Shown: piece after piece, positions 17,853-26,326 of the stretch
Numbering within the stretch: position 1 is the stretch's first letter
Layout: each line of letters opens with the position of its first letter
Source: an uncultured Clostridia bacterium
GTDB taxonomy: Bacteria; Bacillota; Clostridia; Lachnospirales; Lachnospiraceae
Direction: 5' to 3'
Length of the DNA: 64,000 bases
Assembly (NCBI GenBank): GCA_937895705.1
Contig: CALBKM010000043.1
Coordinates: 1-64,000 of the forward strand
Translations under genes and position numbers: made by a program
Notes under the pieces: generated by a model
Database searches by the model: none
The model's input: only the letters and a program-made list of their open reading frames with translations
Told to the model about the DNA's origin: nothing

Positions 17853-17900
17853 GCGTCCTCCTGTCCGTAGGACTATGTAAGACCTACTCCGTTACACCTT

Positions 17901-18749
17901 TTATCCTCTCAGGTTATTTGCCTGCTGTAACATCTGGTCGGATGCGGTAATCACCTTGGAATTCATTTCATACGCACGCTGTGCTACAATCAGATTCACA
18001 ATTTCATCCACAGTCTGTACATTGGATGCTTCCAAATAACCGGAACGAATAGCACTACGCTTTAATGCATCATCTTCTACTTCCATACGCGGTTCGCCGG
18101 AAGCCAGGGACTCCTGATACATACTTCCGGACACCTTCATCAAACCCGAAGGATTATTAAACTGCACGATACCGAGCTGCGCTCTCTCTACATGCTTCGT
18201 ATTATACTTTGTTGTGCCATCGGCCGCCTCGTACGGCTCATCTACCGCCTCAATCAACTTACCGTCCACATCGATGGAAAGTTTGGACACATCCGTGGTT
18301 CCCGGAAGCACAACCGGAGAACCTGTTGTATCAAGAAGCGGATAACCTTCGGAATTGGTCAATGCCAACCCATCGCTTGCAATTGCGAACACTAAAGAAC
18401 CGTTACGGGTATAGGCCGTCTCGCCGTTTGGCGTTCTGACAGAAAAGAACCCTTCTCCTTCAATCGCCAAATCAAAAGGATTCTCCGTAGCCGTCATATT
18501 TCCCTGCGTAAAACGGGAGGTAATAGCTCCAGTCCGTACACCGGAACCCACCTGACCGATAACCGGTTTCGGATCACCGTTGTGGTCCGTCGTCTCCGTT
18601 TGAAGCTTCTGGTATAAAAGGGACCGGAACTCTACCGTCTCTTTCTTATAACCAACAGTATTCACGTTGGCAAGGTTGTTTGAAATTGTATCTACACTGG
18701 TCTGCTGTGCAATCATACCCGATGCACCGGTCCACAAAGATCTTAACAT
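17901..18749 (-). CDS. flgG: Flagellar rod protein FlgG-like (FlhP position)
   Basis: A 282-residue axial protein. It starts MLRSLWTGASGMIAQQTSVDTISNNLANVNTVGYKK (residues 1-36), the classic N-terminal coiled-coil of rod and hook proteins, has the middle EGFFSVRTPNGETAYTRNG block and ends with GYLEASNVQTVDEIVNLIVAQRAYEMNSKVI, the matching C-terminal helix. It belongs to the distal rod between membrane and hook. AAGAGGTGACGTT precedes ATG 18749. The gene order mbl, FlgF-like, FlgG-like corresponds to the Bacillus mbl-flhO-flhP order. Confidence 0.92.
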   Translation of the reverse strand: MLRSLWTGASGMIAQQTSVDTISNNLANVNTVGYKKETVEFRSLLYQKLQTETTDHNGDPKPVIGQVGSGVRTGAITSRFTQGNMTATENPFDLAIEGEGFFSVRTPNGETAYTRNGSLVFAIASDGLALTNSEGYPLLDTTGSPVVLPGTTDVSKLSIDVDGKLIEAVDEPYEAADGTTKYNTKHVERAQLGIVQFNNPSGLMKVSGSMYQESLASGEPRMEVEDDALKRSAIRSGYLEASNVQTVDEIVNLIVAQRAYEMNSKVITASDQMLQQANNLRG

Positions 18750-18769
18750 AACGTCACCTCTTTCTTACG

Positions 18770-19546
18770 CTATACACGTCCGATGGAATTTGCAGAGTTA
18801 TCCAACGTCTGGTCTACAGACTGAATCACCTTCTGGTTTGCCTCATAGGCTCTGGTAATCGCAATCATATTCACCATCTCCGTTACCACATTTACATTGG
18901 ACTGTTCGGTATAGCCCTGACGAATCAGGCCTGTGGCATCCTTTTCCACAGCACCGTTCACCGGTTCATACATTACATCGCCGAACTTCTTCAGATAATC
19001 ATAATCTTCAAAGTCAAACAGATTAATCTTGTCCACGTATTCGCCGTCGGCATATATACTGCCGTCGATATCCACTAAGATTTCGCCGGCATCCGTCGGC
19101 ACCAAAACATCCCCAGACTCTCCCTGCAAGTGATTTCCTTCGGAATTCACCACATATCCGTCACTGGTCATGTGGAAGCCTCCCGCACGGGTATACCGCA
19201 TATGAGTTTCACCGTTGCGGTCTGTCACTGCCACCTGAAAAAATCCTTCTCCGTCCAATGCTAAATCGAATGTATTACCGGTTTCTCTTAAGGACCCGCC
19301 GGAATAATCCGTGTACACCTCACCGATTTTCACACCGAGGCTCATACTACCGATGATACGGTCTCCCGTAATCGGCTCGGATCTGTCCTTAATCTTAATG
19401 GACAACTGCTCGTCAAAAGACTGAGAGGTTACACCTTCCTTTTTGTAGCCCACTGTTGCCGAGTTTGCCAAGTTATTCGAGATAACATCCAGACGCTTCT
19501 GTTCGTTTGCCATTCCTGTCCATGCTGTATATAATCCTCGAACCAC
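18770..19546 (-). CDS. Flagellar rod protein FlgF/FlhO-like
   Basis: A 258-residue paralogue of the next protein, with the N-terminal VRGLYTAWTGMANEQKRLDV and SNNLANSATVGYKKEGV segments and C-terminal GYTEQSNVNVVTEMVNMIAITRAYEANQKVIQ (about residues 210-241). It is shorter than FlgG and probably takes the proximal rod (FlgF) place, equal to FlhO in Bacillus. The start is GTG at 19546 with AAAGGAG upstream. It is 20 bases ahead of the FlgG gene and 68 after mbl, so the operon is tight. Confidence 0.88.
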   Translation of the reverse strand: MVRGLYTAWTGMANEQKRLDVISNNLANSATVGYKKEGVTSQSFDEQLSIKIKDRSEPITGDRIIGSMSLGVKIGEVYTDYSGGSLRETGNTFDLALDGEGFFQVAVTDRNGETHMRYTRAGGFHMTSDGYVVNSEGNHLQGESGDVLVPTDAGEILVDIDGSIYADGEYVDKINLFDFEDYDYLKKFGDVMYEPVNGAVEKDATGLIRQGYTEQSNVNVVTEMVNMIAITRAYEANQKVIQSVDQTLDNSANSIGRV

Positions 19547-19614
19547 TTTTTTCTCCTTTCTGTAAAAAGCTCTATCTCGCCTCCATGCAGGTTACGGACA
19601 GCTTCATTGCTGTC

Positions 19615-20604
19615 TTAGTCACGCTTGCCGCTTAAAAACTCAACATATCTGCCGGTACCGATTGCTACTGCAGTCATCGGGTCCTCCGCCGTCATGGTCG
19701 GAATACCGGTCTTTTCTTCAATCAGCTCTTCCAAGCCGTATAATAAGCTTCCGCCACCGGTTAATACAATACCGCGTTCTGCAATATCCGCAGCAAGTTC
19801 CGGCGGGGTCTTTTCCAATACGGAGTGCACCGCTTCCACAATCTGGGAAGTGGTCTCACGAAGTGCCTCTTCCGTCTCCTCGGAAGTTACGGAAATGGTC
19901 TTCGGAAGACCTGAAACAAGGTTACGTCCCTTTACGTCGATGGAGATGGACTCCGGACGACGGTACGCGGAACCGATACGAATCTTAATGTCTTCCGCGG
20001 TTCTTTCACCGATCAAAAGACTGTTCTTCTTTTTCATGTAACGAACAATAGCCTCATCGAAGTCATCGCCCGCAATCTTAATGGAGGTACTTACTACCGT
20101 ACCGCCGAGAGATATAACCGCAATATCCGTGGTGCCGCCACCAATATCCACTACCATGTTACCGCACGGTCTTGCAATATCGATACCCGCACCGATGGCT
20201 GCCGCAATCGGCTCCTCGATAATAGCAACTTCCTTTGCACCGGCCTGTAAGGTAGCATCCTCTACTGCCTTCTTCTCAACTTCGGTAACACCGCTCGGCA
20301 CGCATACACTGACACGTCTGCCGCGGAAACGACGCTTACCTACCGCCTTCTGCAAGAAATACTTTAACATCTTTTCCGTTACGGTGTAATCGGAAATAAC
20401 ACCGGCACGAAGCGGACGTACCGCAACAATATTCCCCGGAGTACGACCGAGCATCAGTCTCGCCTCTTCTCCGATTGCCTTGATCTTATTCAAATCACGG
20501 TCAAACGCCACTACGGACGGCTCTTTTAATACCACACCCTTGCCTTTTATATATACAAGAACACTTGCGGTTCCGAGATCAATTCCGATATCACTGCTTA
20601 ACAT
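19615..20604 (-). CDS. mbl: MreB/Mbl-type rod-shape actin homologue
   Basis: A 329-residue bacterial actin. Phosphate 1 loop DIGIDLGTASVLVYIKG, phosphate 2 VVDIGGGTTDIAVI, adenosine loop VLTGGGSLLYGL and connecting motif EEPIAAAIGAGIDI are all present, and the length is normal. It polymerises under the membrane to guide wall synthesis and set cell width. Placement ahead of FlgF- and FlgG-like genes equals the Bacillus mbl locus; whether it is MreB, Mbl or MreBH by descent needs a tree. GAAAGGAG precedes ATG 20604. Confidence 0.92.
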   Translation of the reverse strand: MLSSDIGIDLGTASVLVYIKGKGVVLKEPSVVAFDRDLNKIKAIGEEARLMLGRTPGNIVAVRPLRAGVISDYTVTEKMLKYFLQKAVGKRRFRGRRVSVCVPSGVTEVEKKAVEDATLQAGAKEVAIIEEPIAAAIGAGIDIARPCGNMVVDIGGGTTDIAVISLGGTVVSTSIKIAGDDFDEAIVRYMKKKNSLLIGERTAEDIKIRIGSAYRRPESISIDVKGRNLVSGLPKTISVTSEETEEALRETTSQIVEAVHSVLEKTPPELAADIAERGIVLTGGGSLLYGLEELIEEKTGIPTMTAEDPMTAVAIGTGRYVEFLSGKRD

Positions 20605-20803
20605 TTTCCCATTCTCCTTTCATATGTGAGTGCCGTTTCGGCCTCCGTATCTATTATATACATATTTGGGAGATTTTTCAAAGCATTTTTTAAAGATTAT
20701 GATATTTTTTTACGTTATTTATTATATCGGCCTAAAATCCCCGTTTCTTCACCGTTTTTCCATCCTTTTTTTGCATCTTCTCTCCTTTTCTTCCTTTCGT
20801 TTT

Positions 20804-20832
20804 TTGACAAGAAACCGACACTATGTTAAACT
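20804..20832 (+). promoter_or_regulatory. Promoter of the 163-residue membrane protein
   Basis: TTGACA (20804-20809), 17 bases, TAAACT (20827-20832). An 18-base palindrome starts on the -10 box. Confidence 0.75.
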
Positions 20833-20844
20833 GAAATCAGTTTA
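20827..20844 (+). promoter_or_regulatory. Palindromic operator over the -10 box
   Basis: TAAACTGA-AA-TCAGTTTA is a perfect inverted repeat that begins at the -10 box and ends 15 bases before the start codon. Its place is right for a repressor site; the binding protein is unknown. Confidence 0.55.
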
Positions 20845-20859
20845 TTTCGGAGGTGACTT

Positions 20860-21351
20860 ATGAAAAACTCGCAAACAAACGATGCCGCATTCCAAAACCG
20901 TCGGTTGCTTTTTACCCTCTGCCGGTTTCTTGCCTTGCGTATTTCCTATCGTTTTATGCTATTTCTCTTGACAGTCACCGGACTTTTTCTTACCGTACTC
21001 GGCCGGACCCTGTTTGCCCCTTACGGCATTGCTCTGCTTTGCCTTTTGCTTCCTGTCTTTTTAAGTGACTCCGTAAAAGCACAAAAAGAAACGGAGAACA
21101 GTGATACCCCTCTGTCTGTTTTATACAAACGGTATCACTATTCTCCTGTCATGCTTACGACTTATCGCATTACGCTTCTGTTATGTATACTGCTTTTGTT
21201 TGTCTGGCACAAGGTACAGACACTTCCGATTTTGTTATTCGGAATCTCCCTCCCCCTTCTTTACCTTGCTTTTGCTCTCGCTCTCACTCCTGTTCTCAGC
21301 CGGCTTTTGTTCTTTTTCTTTCACCGTCGGCTTATGAACGGAAGCCTTTAA
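20860..21351 (+). CDS. Small integral membrane protein of unknown function
   Basis: A 163-residue protein with about four strongly hydrophobic segments: two in residues 28-69 (broken by a short polar turn) and two after residue 92, separated by a basic and Tyr-rich loop. No transporter or enzyme motif is visible. GGAGGTGACTT before ATG and a clear promoter with a palindrome support that it is real. Its last 117 bases overlap, on the opposite strand, the 3' end of the EAL-domain gene, which is unusual for two genes of this kind. Confidence 0.65.
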   Translation: MKNSQTNDAAFQNRRLLFTLCRFLALRISYRFMLFLLTVTGLFLTVLGRTLFAPYGIALLCLLLPVFLSDSVKAQKETENSDTPLSVLYKRYHYSPVMLTTYRITLLLCILLLFVWHKVQTLPILLFGISLPLLYLAFALALTPVLSRLLFFFFHRRLMNGSL

Positions 21352-23607
21352 ACAATTCTGCCCTTTATACAAAAGCTCGAATTCTTTTATCGGCATCGGA
21401 CGTGCAAAATAATATCCTTGTATCATATCGCATTTTGCACTCTGCAAAAACTCTTTCTGACCGGAGGTTTCTACTCCTTCCGCCAGCACTTCCATCTTCA
21501 AATCCTTTGCCATGGAAATTACATGCATTACGATTCTCCGACCTCTTGTCTCATCGTCACCTTCGTCACAGTCCTCCAGAAATACCTTATCCAGCTTCAA
21601 CACATCCACCGGAAGTCTCCGAAGCAGATTCAATGAGGAATAGCCGGAACCGAAATCGTCCATCGACAACCGGAAACCCGCATTTTTAATCTCCGCCATA
21701 ATCCGCAGCAAGCTTTCTGTTTCTTCGTAAAACGCCGACTCGGTCAACTCAAATTCGATATATTCCGGCGGAACATTATGATTGTTTACCACTTCCTTCA
21801 AACGTTTTACCAAATCACGCTCATGCAAATGAACTCTGGACAGGTTGACCGAGATGCAAATCGGAGGAATCCCTGCCTTCAGCCACTCTTCTATCAATGC
21901 ACATACGCGATCCAACACATACAAATCAACTTCTACGATAAAACCGTTACTCTCAAACAACGGTACAAACAATCCCGGAGAGAGCATTCCTCTTACCGGA
22001 TGATTCCAGCGTACCAAAGCTTCAGCGCCGATAATCTTCTCCGTGTCCGCATCGTATTTCGGTTGGAAATACACCAGAAACTCCTTATTTACCAAGGCTT
22101 CTTCCGCCTCGTACTCCAATTCCTTTTCTTCCACCTTGCGAGCCTTCAGGCTCTCGTCATAGAAAACGATTTTATCTAACAGTTTCTTCTTACTCTCGGC
22201 ACGAGCCAGATTTGAATTGGCCCTTACCGCATTAATATCCATTTTTCCTTCGATTCTGTATACGCCGCAGGAAAAATTCATGGAACACATATGCAACAAA
22301 TCTGTGGATTCCTTATTCTCCGTAAGACACTCAAACAGCTCGCCGATTCGGTCCTTCAGTTCTTCCTTCGTACCCATATCGCACAGCAACAAAGCAAAAT
22401 TGTCCGAGGAAATCCGGGCATATAATTCGCCGTCTTTTGCAAAGGTCTTTATCTTATTCGCAATATGTATCAGAATTTTGTTCCCGTATTCGTAACCGAA
22501 CATCTCATTAATGTACTTAAAGTTGTCTACATCAAATGTCACATACGCATAATGTTTTTCCTGCCTGTCAATCAATTCCTGGGCATCCATCTTATGCTTT
22601 GCTTTGGTTGCAATTCCGGTCAACTGGTCTACATACGCCGCATAATACACTTCTCTGCGATTTCGAACATACATCACCACTGCGGCAATGACAACGCTCA
22701 ATATAAAGGCAGCCATAAATGTCATCATAAAACAAATCCGAATCATGGATTGACGTATTTCTTTTTCTACCACATCGGAGCTTGTCAGGCGCAGTACATA
22801 AAAACCGTCATACCCTTCCACCGTTGCCGCCGCAAAATAAATCGCCTTGCCGTTCTGATTTACTGCAGATGCCACCGCACATCCTACCAGCTCCATCTGT
22901 TCATCGAATTCATTCTTCTGTTTCCACGCCCGGCCGTTCTTTGAAAATTCTTCCCAAGACATACCGTCCAAGTAATTTCCGAAATCATCTGCCATAAGAA
23001 CAACATCGCCGAAGACGTCCACAACCAATTCTGTACCATCCTGCGGTTTTGCACTCAGTTTCCCTAGCAGCTGCTCTCTTCCTTCCTTAGCCACGAGTAC
23101 TCCGACCACTTCTTCTCCGTCCATACACGGCACAAAAAAAGCCACCCCGTCGCCGGATACATCATCTACCGAGCGTGCCACTACCCGTTCCCCGGCCATA
23201 GCCCTCTCTATATGTTCCGTACGTGTTTCCGGAATAACGTCGCCTTCATGGTCATAGTACACATAATCCTTGTCCACCACCGCCAGATAACTCATCCCAT
23301 ATCTGTACTTGGATGTCAGCAAAGCTCCTACCGCTTCCGGGCCGATCCCATAGGAATGTGTTATCATCTCCTGTATCGTCTCCAACGCGGCAAATTTATT
23401 TTCAATATCCTCGGAAACTTCGCGTGCGGATAACTGAACTTCCCAAAGAAGGTTATTTTCACATTCTTCTATTAAATCTTTTCTTGTTTCGTTTAATCCC
23501 CAAAGTATGCCAAAACCGACAGCAACCAAAACAAGGCTCAGTAACAAAAGACCCCTGATGCGTCTTTGTTTCTTAGCCTCTTTTGCTTTCTTGCGGTTCA
23601 TGACCAT
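21235..23607 (-). CDS. Membrane c-di-GMP phosphodiesterase with degenerate GGDEF and intact EAL
   Basis: A 790-residue signalling protein. Membrane helix 1 (about 18-40), an extracytoplasmic sensing domain of about 230 residues, and helix 2 (MTFMAAFILSVVIAAVVMYV) lead to a GGDEF domain that reads SSDNF at the signature, so cyclase activity is doubtful. The EAL domain keeps the catalytic set: EALVRW, NLSR, ELTES, DDFGSGYSSL, LKLDKVFL, AEGVET and the ending GYYFARPMP. It should degrade c-di-GMP in response to an outside signal. AAAGGTG precedes ATG 23607; the frame runs 18 codons further up without a ribosome site. The last 40 or so residues are charged, low-complexity and overprinted on the neighbour gene. 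Confidence 0.88.
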   Translation of the reverse strand: MVMNRKKAKEAKKQRRIRGLLLLSLVLVAVGFGILWGLNETRKDLIEECENNLLWEVQLSAREVSEDIENKFAALETIQEMITHSYGIGPEAVGALLTSKYRYGMSYLAVVDKDYVYYDHEGDVIPETRTEHIERAMAGERVVARSVDDVSGDGVAFFVPCMDGEEVVGVLVAKEGREQLLGKLSAKPQDGTELVVDVFGDVVLMADDFGNYLDGMSWEEFSKNGRAWKQKNEFDEQMELVGCAVASAVNQNGKAIYFAAATVEGYDGFYVLRLTSSDVVEKEIRQSMIRICFMMTFMAAFILSVVIAAVVMYVRNRREVYYAAYVDQLTGIATKAKHKMDAQELIDRQEKHYAYVTFDVDNFKYINEMFGYEYGNKILIHIANKIKTFAKDGELYARISSDNFALLLCDMGTKEELKDRIGELFECLTENKESTDLLHMCSMNFSCGVYRIEGKMDINAVRANSNLARAESKKKLLDKIVFYDESLKARKVEEKELEYEAEEALVNKEFLVYFQPKYDADTEKIIGAEALVRWNHPVRGMLSPGLFVPLFESNGFIVEVDLYVLDRVCALIEEWLKAGIPPICISVNLSRVHLHERDLVKRLKEVVNNHNVPPEYIEFELTESAFYEETESLLRIMAEIKNAGFRLSMDDFGSGYSSLNLLRRLPVDVLKLDKVFLEDCDEGDDETRGRRIVMHVISMAKDLKMEVLAEGVETSGQKEFLQSAKCDMIQGYYFARPMPIKEFELLYKGQNCLKASVHKPTVKEKEQKPAENRSESESKSKVKKGEGDSE

Positions 23608-23739
23608 ACAATCACCTTTGCTTCCGTGCATACAAATTTCCCACCTTCTATATTTTATCATAATTTTTCGACATTTTCAAGTTTTTCCCACTGATTTTGA
23701 ACAAAGAATCTCCCGGAACAACTTTTGTTCTTTCTATAG

Positions 23740-23780
23740 TAAAAAAAGCAAGAACACAACATTCCCTGTCGTTTCTTGCT
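23740..23780 (-). terminator. Terminator after the XRE gene
   Basis: Minus-strand AGCAAGAA pairs with TTCTTGCT across an 18-base loop and is followed by eight T's; plus-strand arms are 23773-23780 and 23747-23754. Confidence 0.75.
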
Positions 23781-23818
23781 CTTCTTTCCGCTTCGGACGC
23801 CGACATAAAATATAAGGG

Positions 23819-24193
23819 TTACTCACTGAATTTCTTATATATCTCTGCACCTTCCCTTTGCGCTTCCTGAATAATATCGCTTACCGCCTGCAGCATCTTC
23901 ACGCACTGTACGGAATAATCTCCCGGTATATCCTGTAAAACATTATCCAACGGATTCCCTAGTTTATCCGCTTTTCTCTTTCCCAATACGAGATAATCCG
24001 CAGACATTCCGCTACTGCTGCAGATTTTATAGATACTCTCCGCAGACAAACCTTTCTTTCCGTTCTCTGCCTCCGCTAAAAACTGCGGCGACAATCCTAC
24101 CTTTTCCGAAAAGGACTCTCTGTTCATCTCCAAACTTTCTCTATAAGAGCGTAACCTTCCGCCGATTGCTTCGTTTATTGCTTTTTTTGACAT
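23819..24193 (-). CDS. XRE-family helix-turn-helix regulator
   Basis: A 124-residue protein. Residues 12-68 form a Cro/CI-type helix-turn-helix (RLRSYRESLEMNRESFSEKVGLSPQ, then FLAEAENGKKGLSAESIYKIC), and the rest is an acidic/hydrophobic helix that could dimerise. GAAAGGAG lies just before ATG 24193. It is divergent from aroC and downstream of nothing on its strand, so it has its own promoter (a TTGAAA and TATAAT pair about 15 bases apart near 24240-24270, weakly spaced). The regulated genes are unknown. Confidence 0.8.
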   Translation of the reverse strand: MSKKAINEAIGGRLRSYRESLEMNRESFSEKVGLSPQFLAEAENGKKGLSAESIYKICSSSGMSADYLVLGKRKADKLGNPLDNVLQDIPGDYSVQCVKMLQAVSDIIQEAQREGAEIYKKFSE

Positions 24194-24353
24194 TCGATTC
24201 GCTCCTTTCCGTAAAAAAACAGTTTGTCGTCCTTTAAAATTCTCTTTTATTATAACTTTTAATAACAGCTTTCAACATAATCTATAGTTGTTTTTTTCTG
24301 CCATAGCGTCATTGCCGTCTATCTGCCGCCAAAGCCGCTCATTCCGCTTCCCC

Positions 24354-24382
24354 TTGCATTTTTATCCCGATTGGATTACAAT
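24354..24382 (+). promoter_or_regulatory. Promoter of aroC
   Basis: TTGCAT (24354-24359), 17 bases, TACAAT (24377-24382), about 30 bases before the aroC start codon. Confidence 0.65.
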
Positions 24383-24412
24383 ACATTTAGTATGCATTTC
24401 GGAGGTATTTTT

Positions 24413-25552
24413 ATGAACGGATCATCTTTCGGAAATTATTTCAGAATCACAACATTCGGCGAGTCCCACGGTGCGGCATTGGGTGTTATTATCGACGGCT
24501 GTCCGGCCGGAATTCCTCTTTCCGCGGACTATATCCAGACTTTTTTGGACCGAAGAAAACCGGGACAGAATATTTACGCCACCCCGCGAAAAGAAAACGA
24601 TCTTGTAGAAATTCTTTCCGGCGTATTTGAAGGAAAAACCACGGGCACTTCCGTTGCCCTTCTGATTCGTAATGAATCCCAGCGTTCCGGCGATTATTCC
24701 GAAATTGCCTCCTACTATCGTCCGGGGCATGCGGATTTTACTTTTGATGCCAAATACGGATTCCGGGACTACCGGGGCGGCGGACGTTCTTCGGGCCGGG
24801 AAACCGCAGCCCGAGTAGCCGCAGGCGCCGTTGCCTGTGCATTACTTAACGAGCTTAAAGTCAAGGTTTGCGCTTATGCAAAATCCATCAACGAGTATGA
24901 ATGTTTTGATACAACGGAATATCTTACAGAGCGCTATTCCATCGATGAATTGGCTTCCCTTCGGGATAAAAGCCCGCTCAATATGCCTGATAAGTCCGCT
25001 TCCGAAAGAGCCGAAGCCTATTTGGCAAAGTTAAGAGAAGAGCACAATTCCGCAGGCGGCACTATCGAATGCGTCCTCTCCGGACTTCCGGCAGGTCTTG
25101 GTGACCCTGTCTTTGAAAAGTTTGATGCAAGACTTGCCCATGCCATGCTGTCCATCGGTGCTGTAAAAGGCTTTGAACTGGGCTCCGGATTCGATGCCGC
25201 CCTTCTTACCGGTACGGAACAAAACGATGCTTTCTATACCGATGAAATCGGCAACATCAGAAAACGCACCAATCGTGCAGGCGGTGTGCTTGGCGGCATG
25301 ACCGACGGTTCGGATGTCTTGTTCCGGGTAGCGGTAAAACCGACTCCGTCCGTCTACGCTCCGCAGGAAACCGTAAAAAAAGACGGTTCTGCCTATACCT
25401 GTCAGGTTACCGGTCGTCATGACCCGATTATCGTATCCCGCGCCGTTGTGGTAGTGGAATGCATGGCTGCTCTCACAGCTGCTGACGCACTGCTGGGCAA
25501 TTTAGGAAGTAAAATTTCACACTTAAAAACAATTTACGGAATCAAAGAATAG
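24413..25552 (+). CDS. aroC: Chorismate synthase
   Basis: A 379-residue enzyme that converts 5-enolpyruvylshikimate-3-phosphate to chorismate using reduced FMN, the last step of the shikimate pathway. Signatures seen are FGESHGAALGVIIDGCPAG near the start (family motif 1), RPGHADFTF (residues about 104-112), the RGGGRSSGRETAARVAAGA block and RAGGVLGGMTDGSDV. GGAGGT precedes ATG 24413; an in-frame ATG 14 codons upstream has no ribosome site and would put extra residues ahead of the conserved SFGNYFRITTFGESHG. No other shikimate gene is nearby. Confidence 0.95.
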   Translation: MNGSSFGNYFRITTFGESHGAALGVIIDGCPAGIPLSADYIQTFLDRRKPGQNIYATPRKENDLVEILSGVFEGKTTGTSVALLIRNESQRSGDYSEIASYYRPGHADFTFDAKYGFRDYRGGGRSSGRETAARVAAGAVACALLNELKVKVCAYAKSINEYECFDTTEYLTERYSIDELASLRDKSPLNMPDKSASERAEAYLAKLREEHNSAGGTIECVLSGLPAGLGDPVFEKFDARLAHAMLSIGAVKGFELGSGFDAALLTGTEQNDAFYTDEIGNIRKRTNRAGGVLGGMTDGSDVLFRVAVKPTPSVYAPQETVKKDGSAYTCQVTGRHDPIIVSRAVVVVECMAALTAADALLGNLGSKISHLKTIYGIKE

Positions 25553-25615
25553 ACGATGCCGTTTCTACCCCGGCGTCTTCGATTTTACTTACACATGTTA
25601 GGGAGGGAATTTCCC

Positions 25616-26317
25616 ATGAAACTGAAACTTGCCATCTGTGACGATGACGCCAAACAGCGGGACTATCTCACCGATATCGTCACCGCCTGGGGAAAGAAAA
25701 ACCGTCATCTCATCGAACTCAAACAATATGTCAATGCCGACTCCTTCCTTTTTGACTATGAGGACGAAAAAGACTTCGACATTCTTCTCCTGGACGTGGA
25801 AATGCCGGGGCGAAGCGGAGTGGAACTGGCCAAGGAGGTTCGTAAAGATAATCAAGCGGTGCAGCTTATTTTTATCACCGGCTTCTACGAGTACTTCAGC
25901 GACGGTTTTGATGTGTCGGCACTCCACTATTTAATTAAACCGGTGGATGCAGGAAAGCTTTTTCCGGTGCTTGACAAAGCAGTAGGAAATCTCACCAACC
26001 GAATGCGTTCGGTACTCATCTCCACCTCCGAAGGAGATGTAAAGCTCTCCCTTGCGGATATCATCTACGTGGAAGCTGAAAATGTTTATCTAAATATCCA
26101 TGCCACCCACGGAAACTTCCGTACCCGCATGACCTTAGGAAAGTTTTTCGAGGAACTGGATGACACCTTTTTTAAAGCACACCGCTCCTTCCTCGTTAAC
26201 TTAAAATACGTGAAACTGATTACCCGTACCGACGTCACTATGACAAACGGTGCCGTTGTACCCTTAAGCCGGGGCGTTTACCACGACATTCACGCCGCCC
26301 TGGTCAAATACTTATAA
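25616..26317 (+). CDS. LytTR-family response regulator
   Basis: A 233-residue two-component regulator. The receiver has the acidic pocket ICDDDAK at residues 7-13, phospho-acceptor Asp60 in LLLDVEMPG, and the Lys in YLIKPVD. The C-terminal LytTR DNA-binding domain includes YVEAENVYLNIHATHGNFRT, FFKAHRSFLVNLKYV and a final VPLSRGVY. Proteins of this kind (AgrA, VirR, ComE) bind pairs of short direct repeats about two helical turns apart. GGGAGGG precedes ATG 25616. The cognate kinase follows after 9 bases, and the ABC exporter downstream carries a candidate site. Confidence 0.92.
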   Translation: MKLKLAICDDDAKQRDYLTDIVTAWGKKNRHLIELKQYVNADSFLFDYEDEKDFDILLLDVEMPGRSGVELAKEVRKDNQAVQLIFITGFYEYFSDGFDVSALHYLIKPVDAGKLFPVLDKAVGNLTNRMRSVLISTSEGDVKLSLADIIYVEAENVYLNIHATHGNFRTRMTLGKFFEELDDTFFKAHRSFLVNLKYVKLITRTDVTMTNGAVVPLSRGVYHDIHAALVKYL

Positions 26318-26326
26318 GAGGTTACC

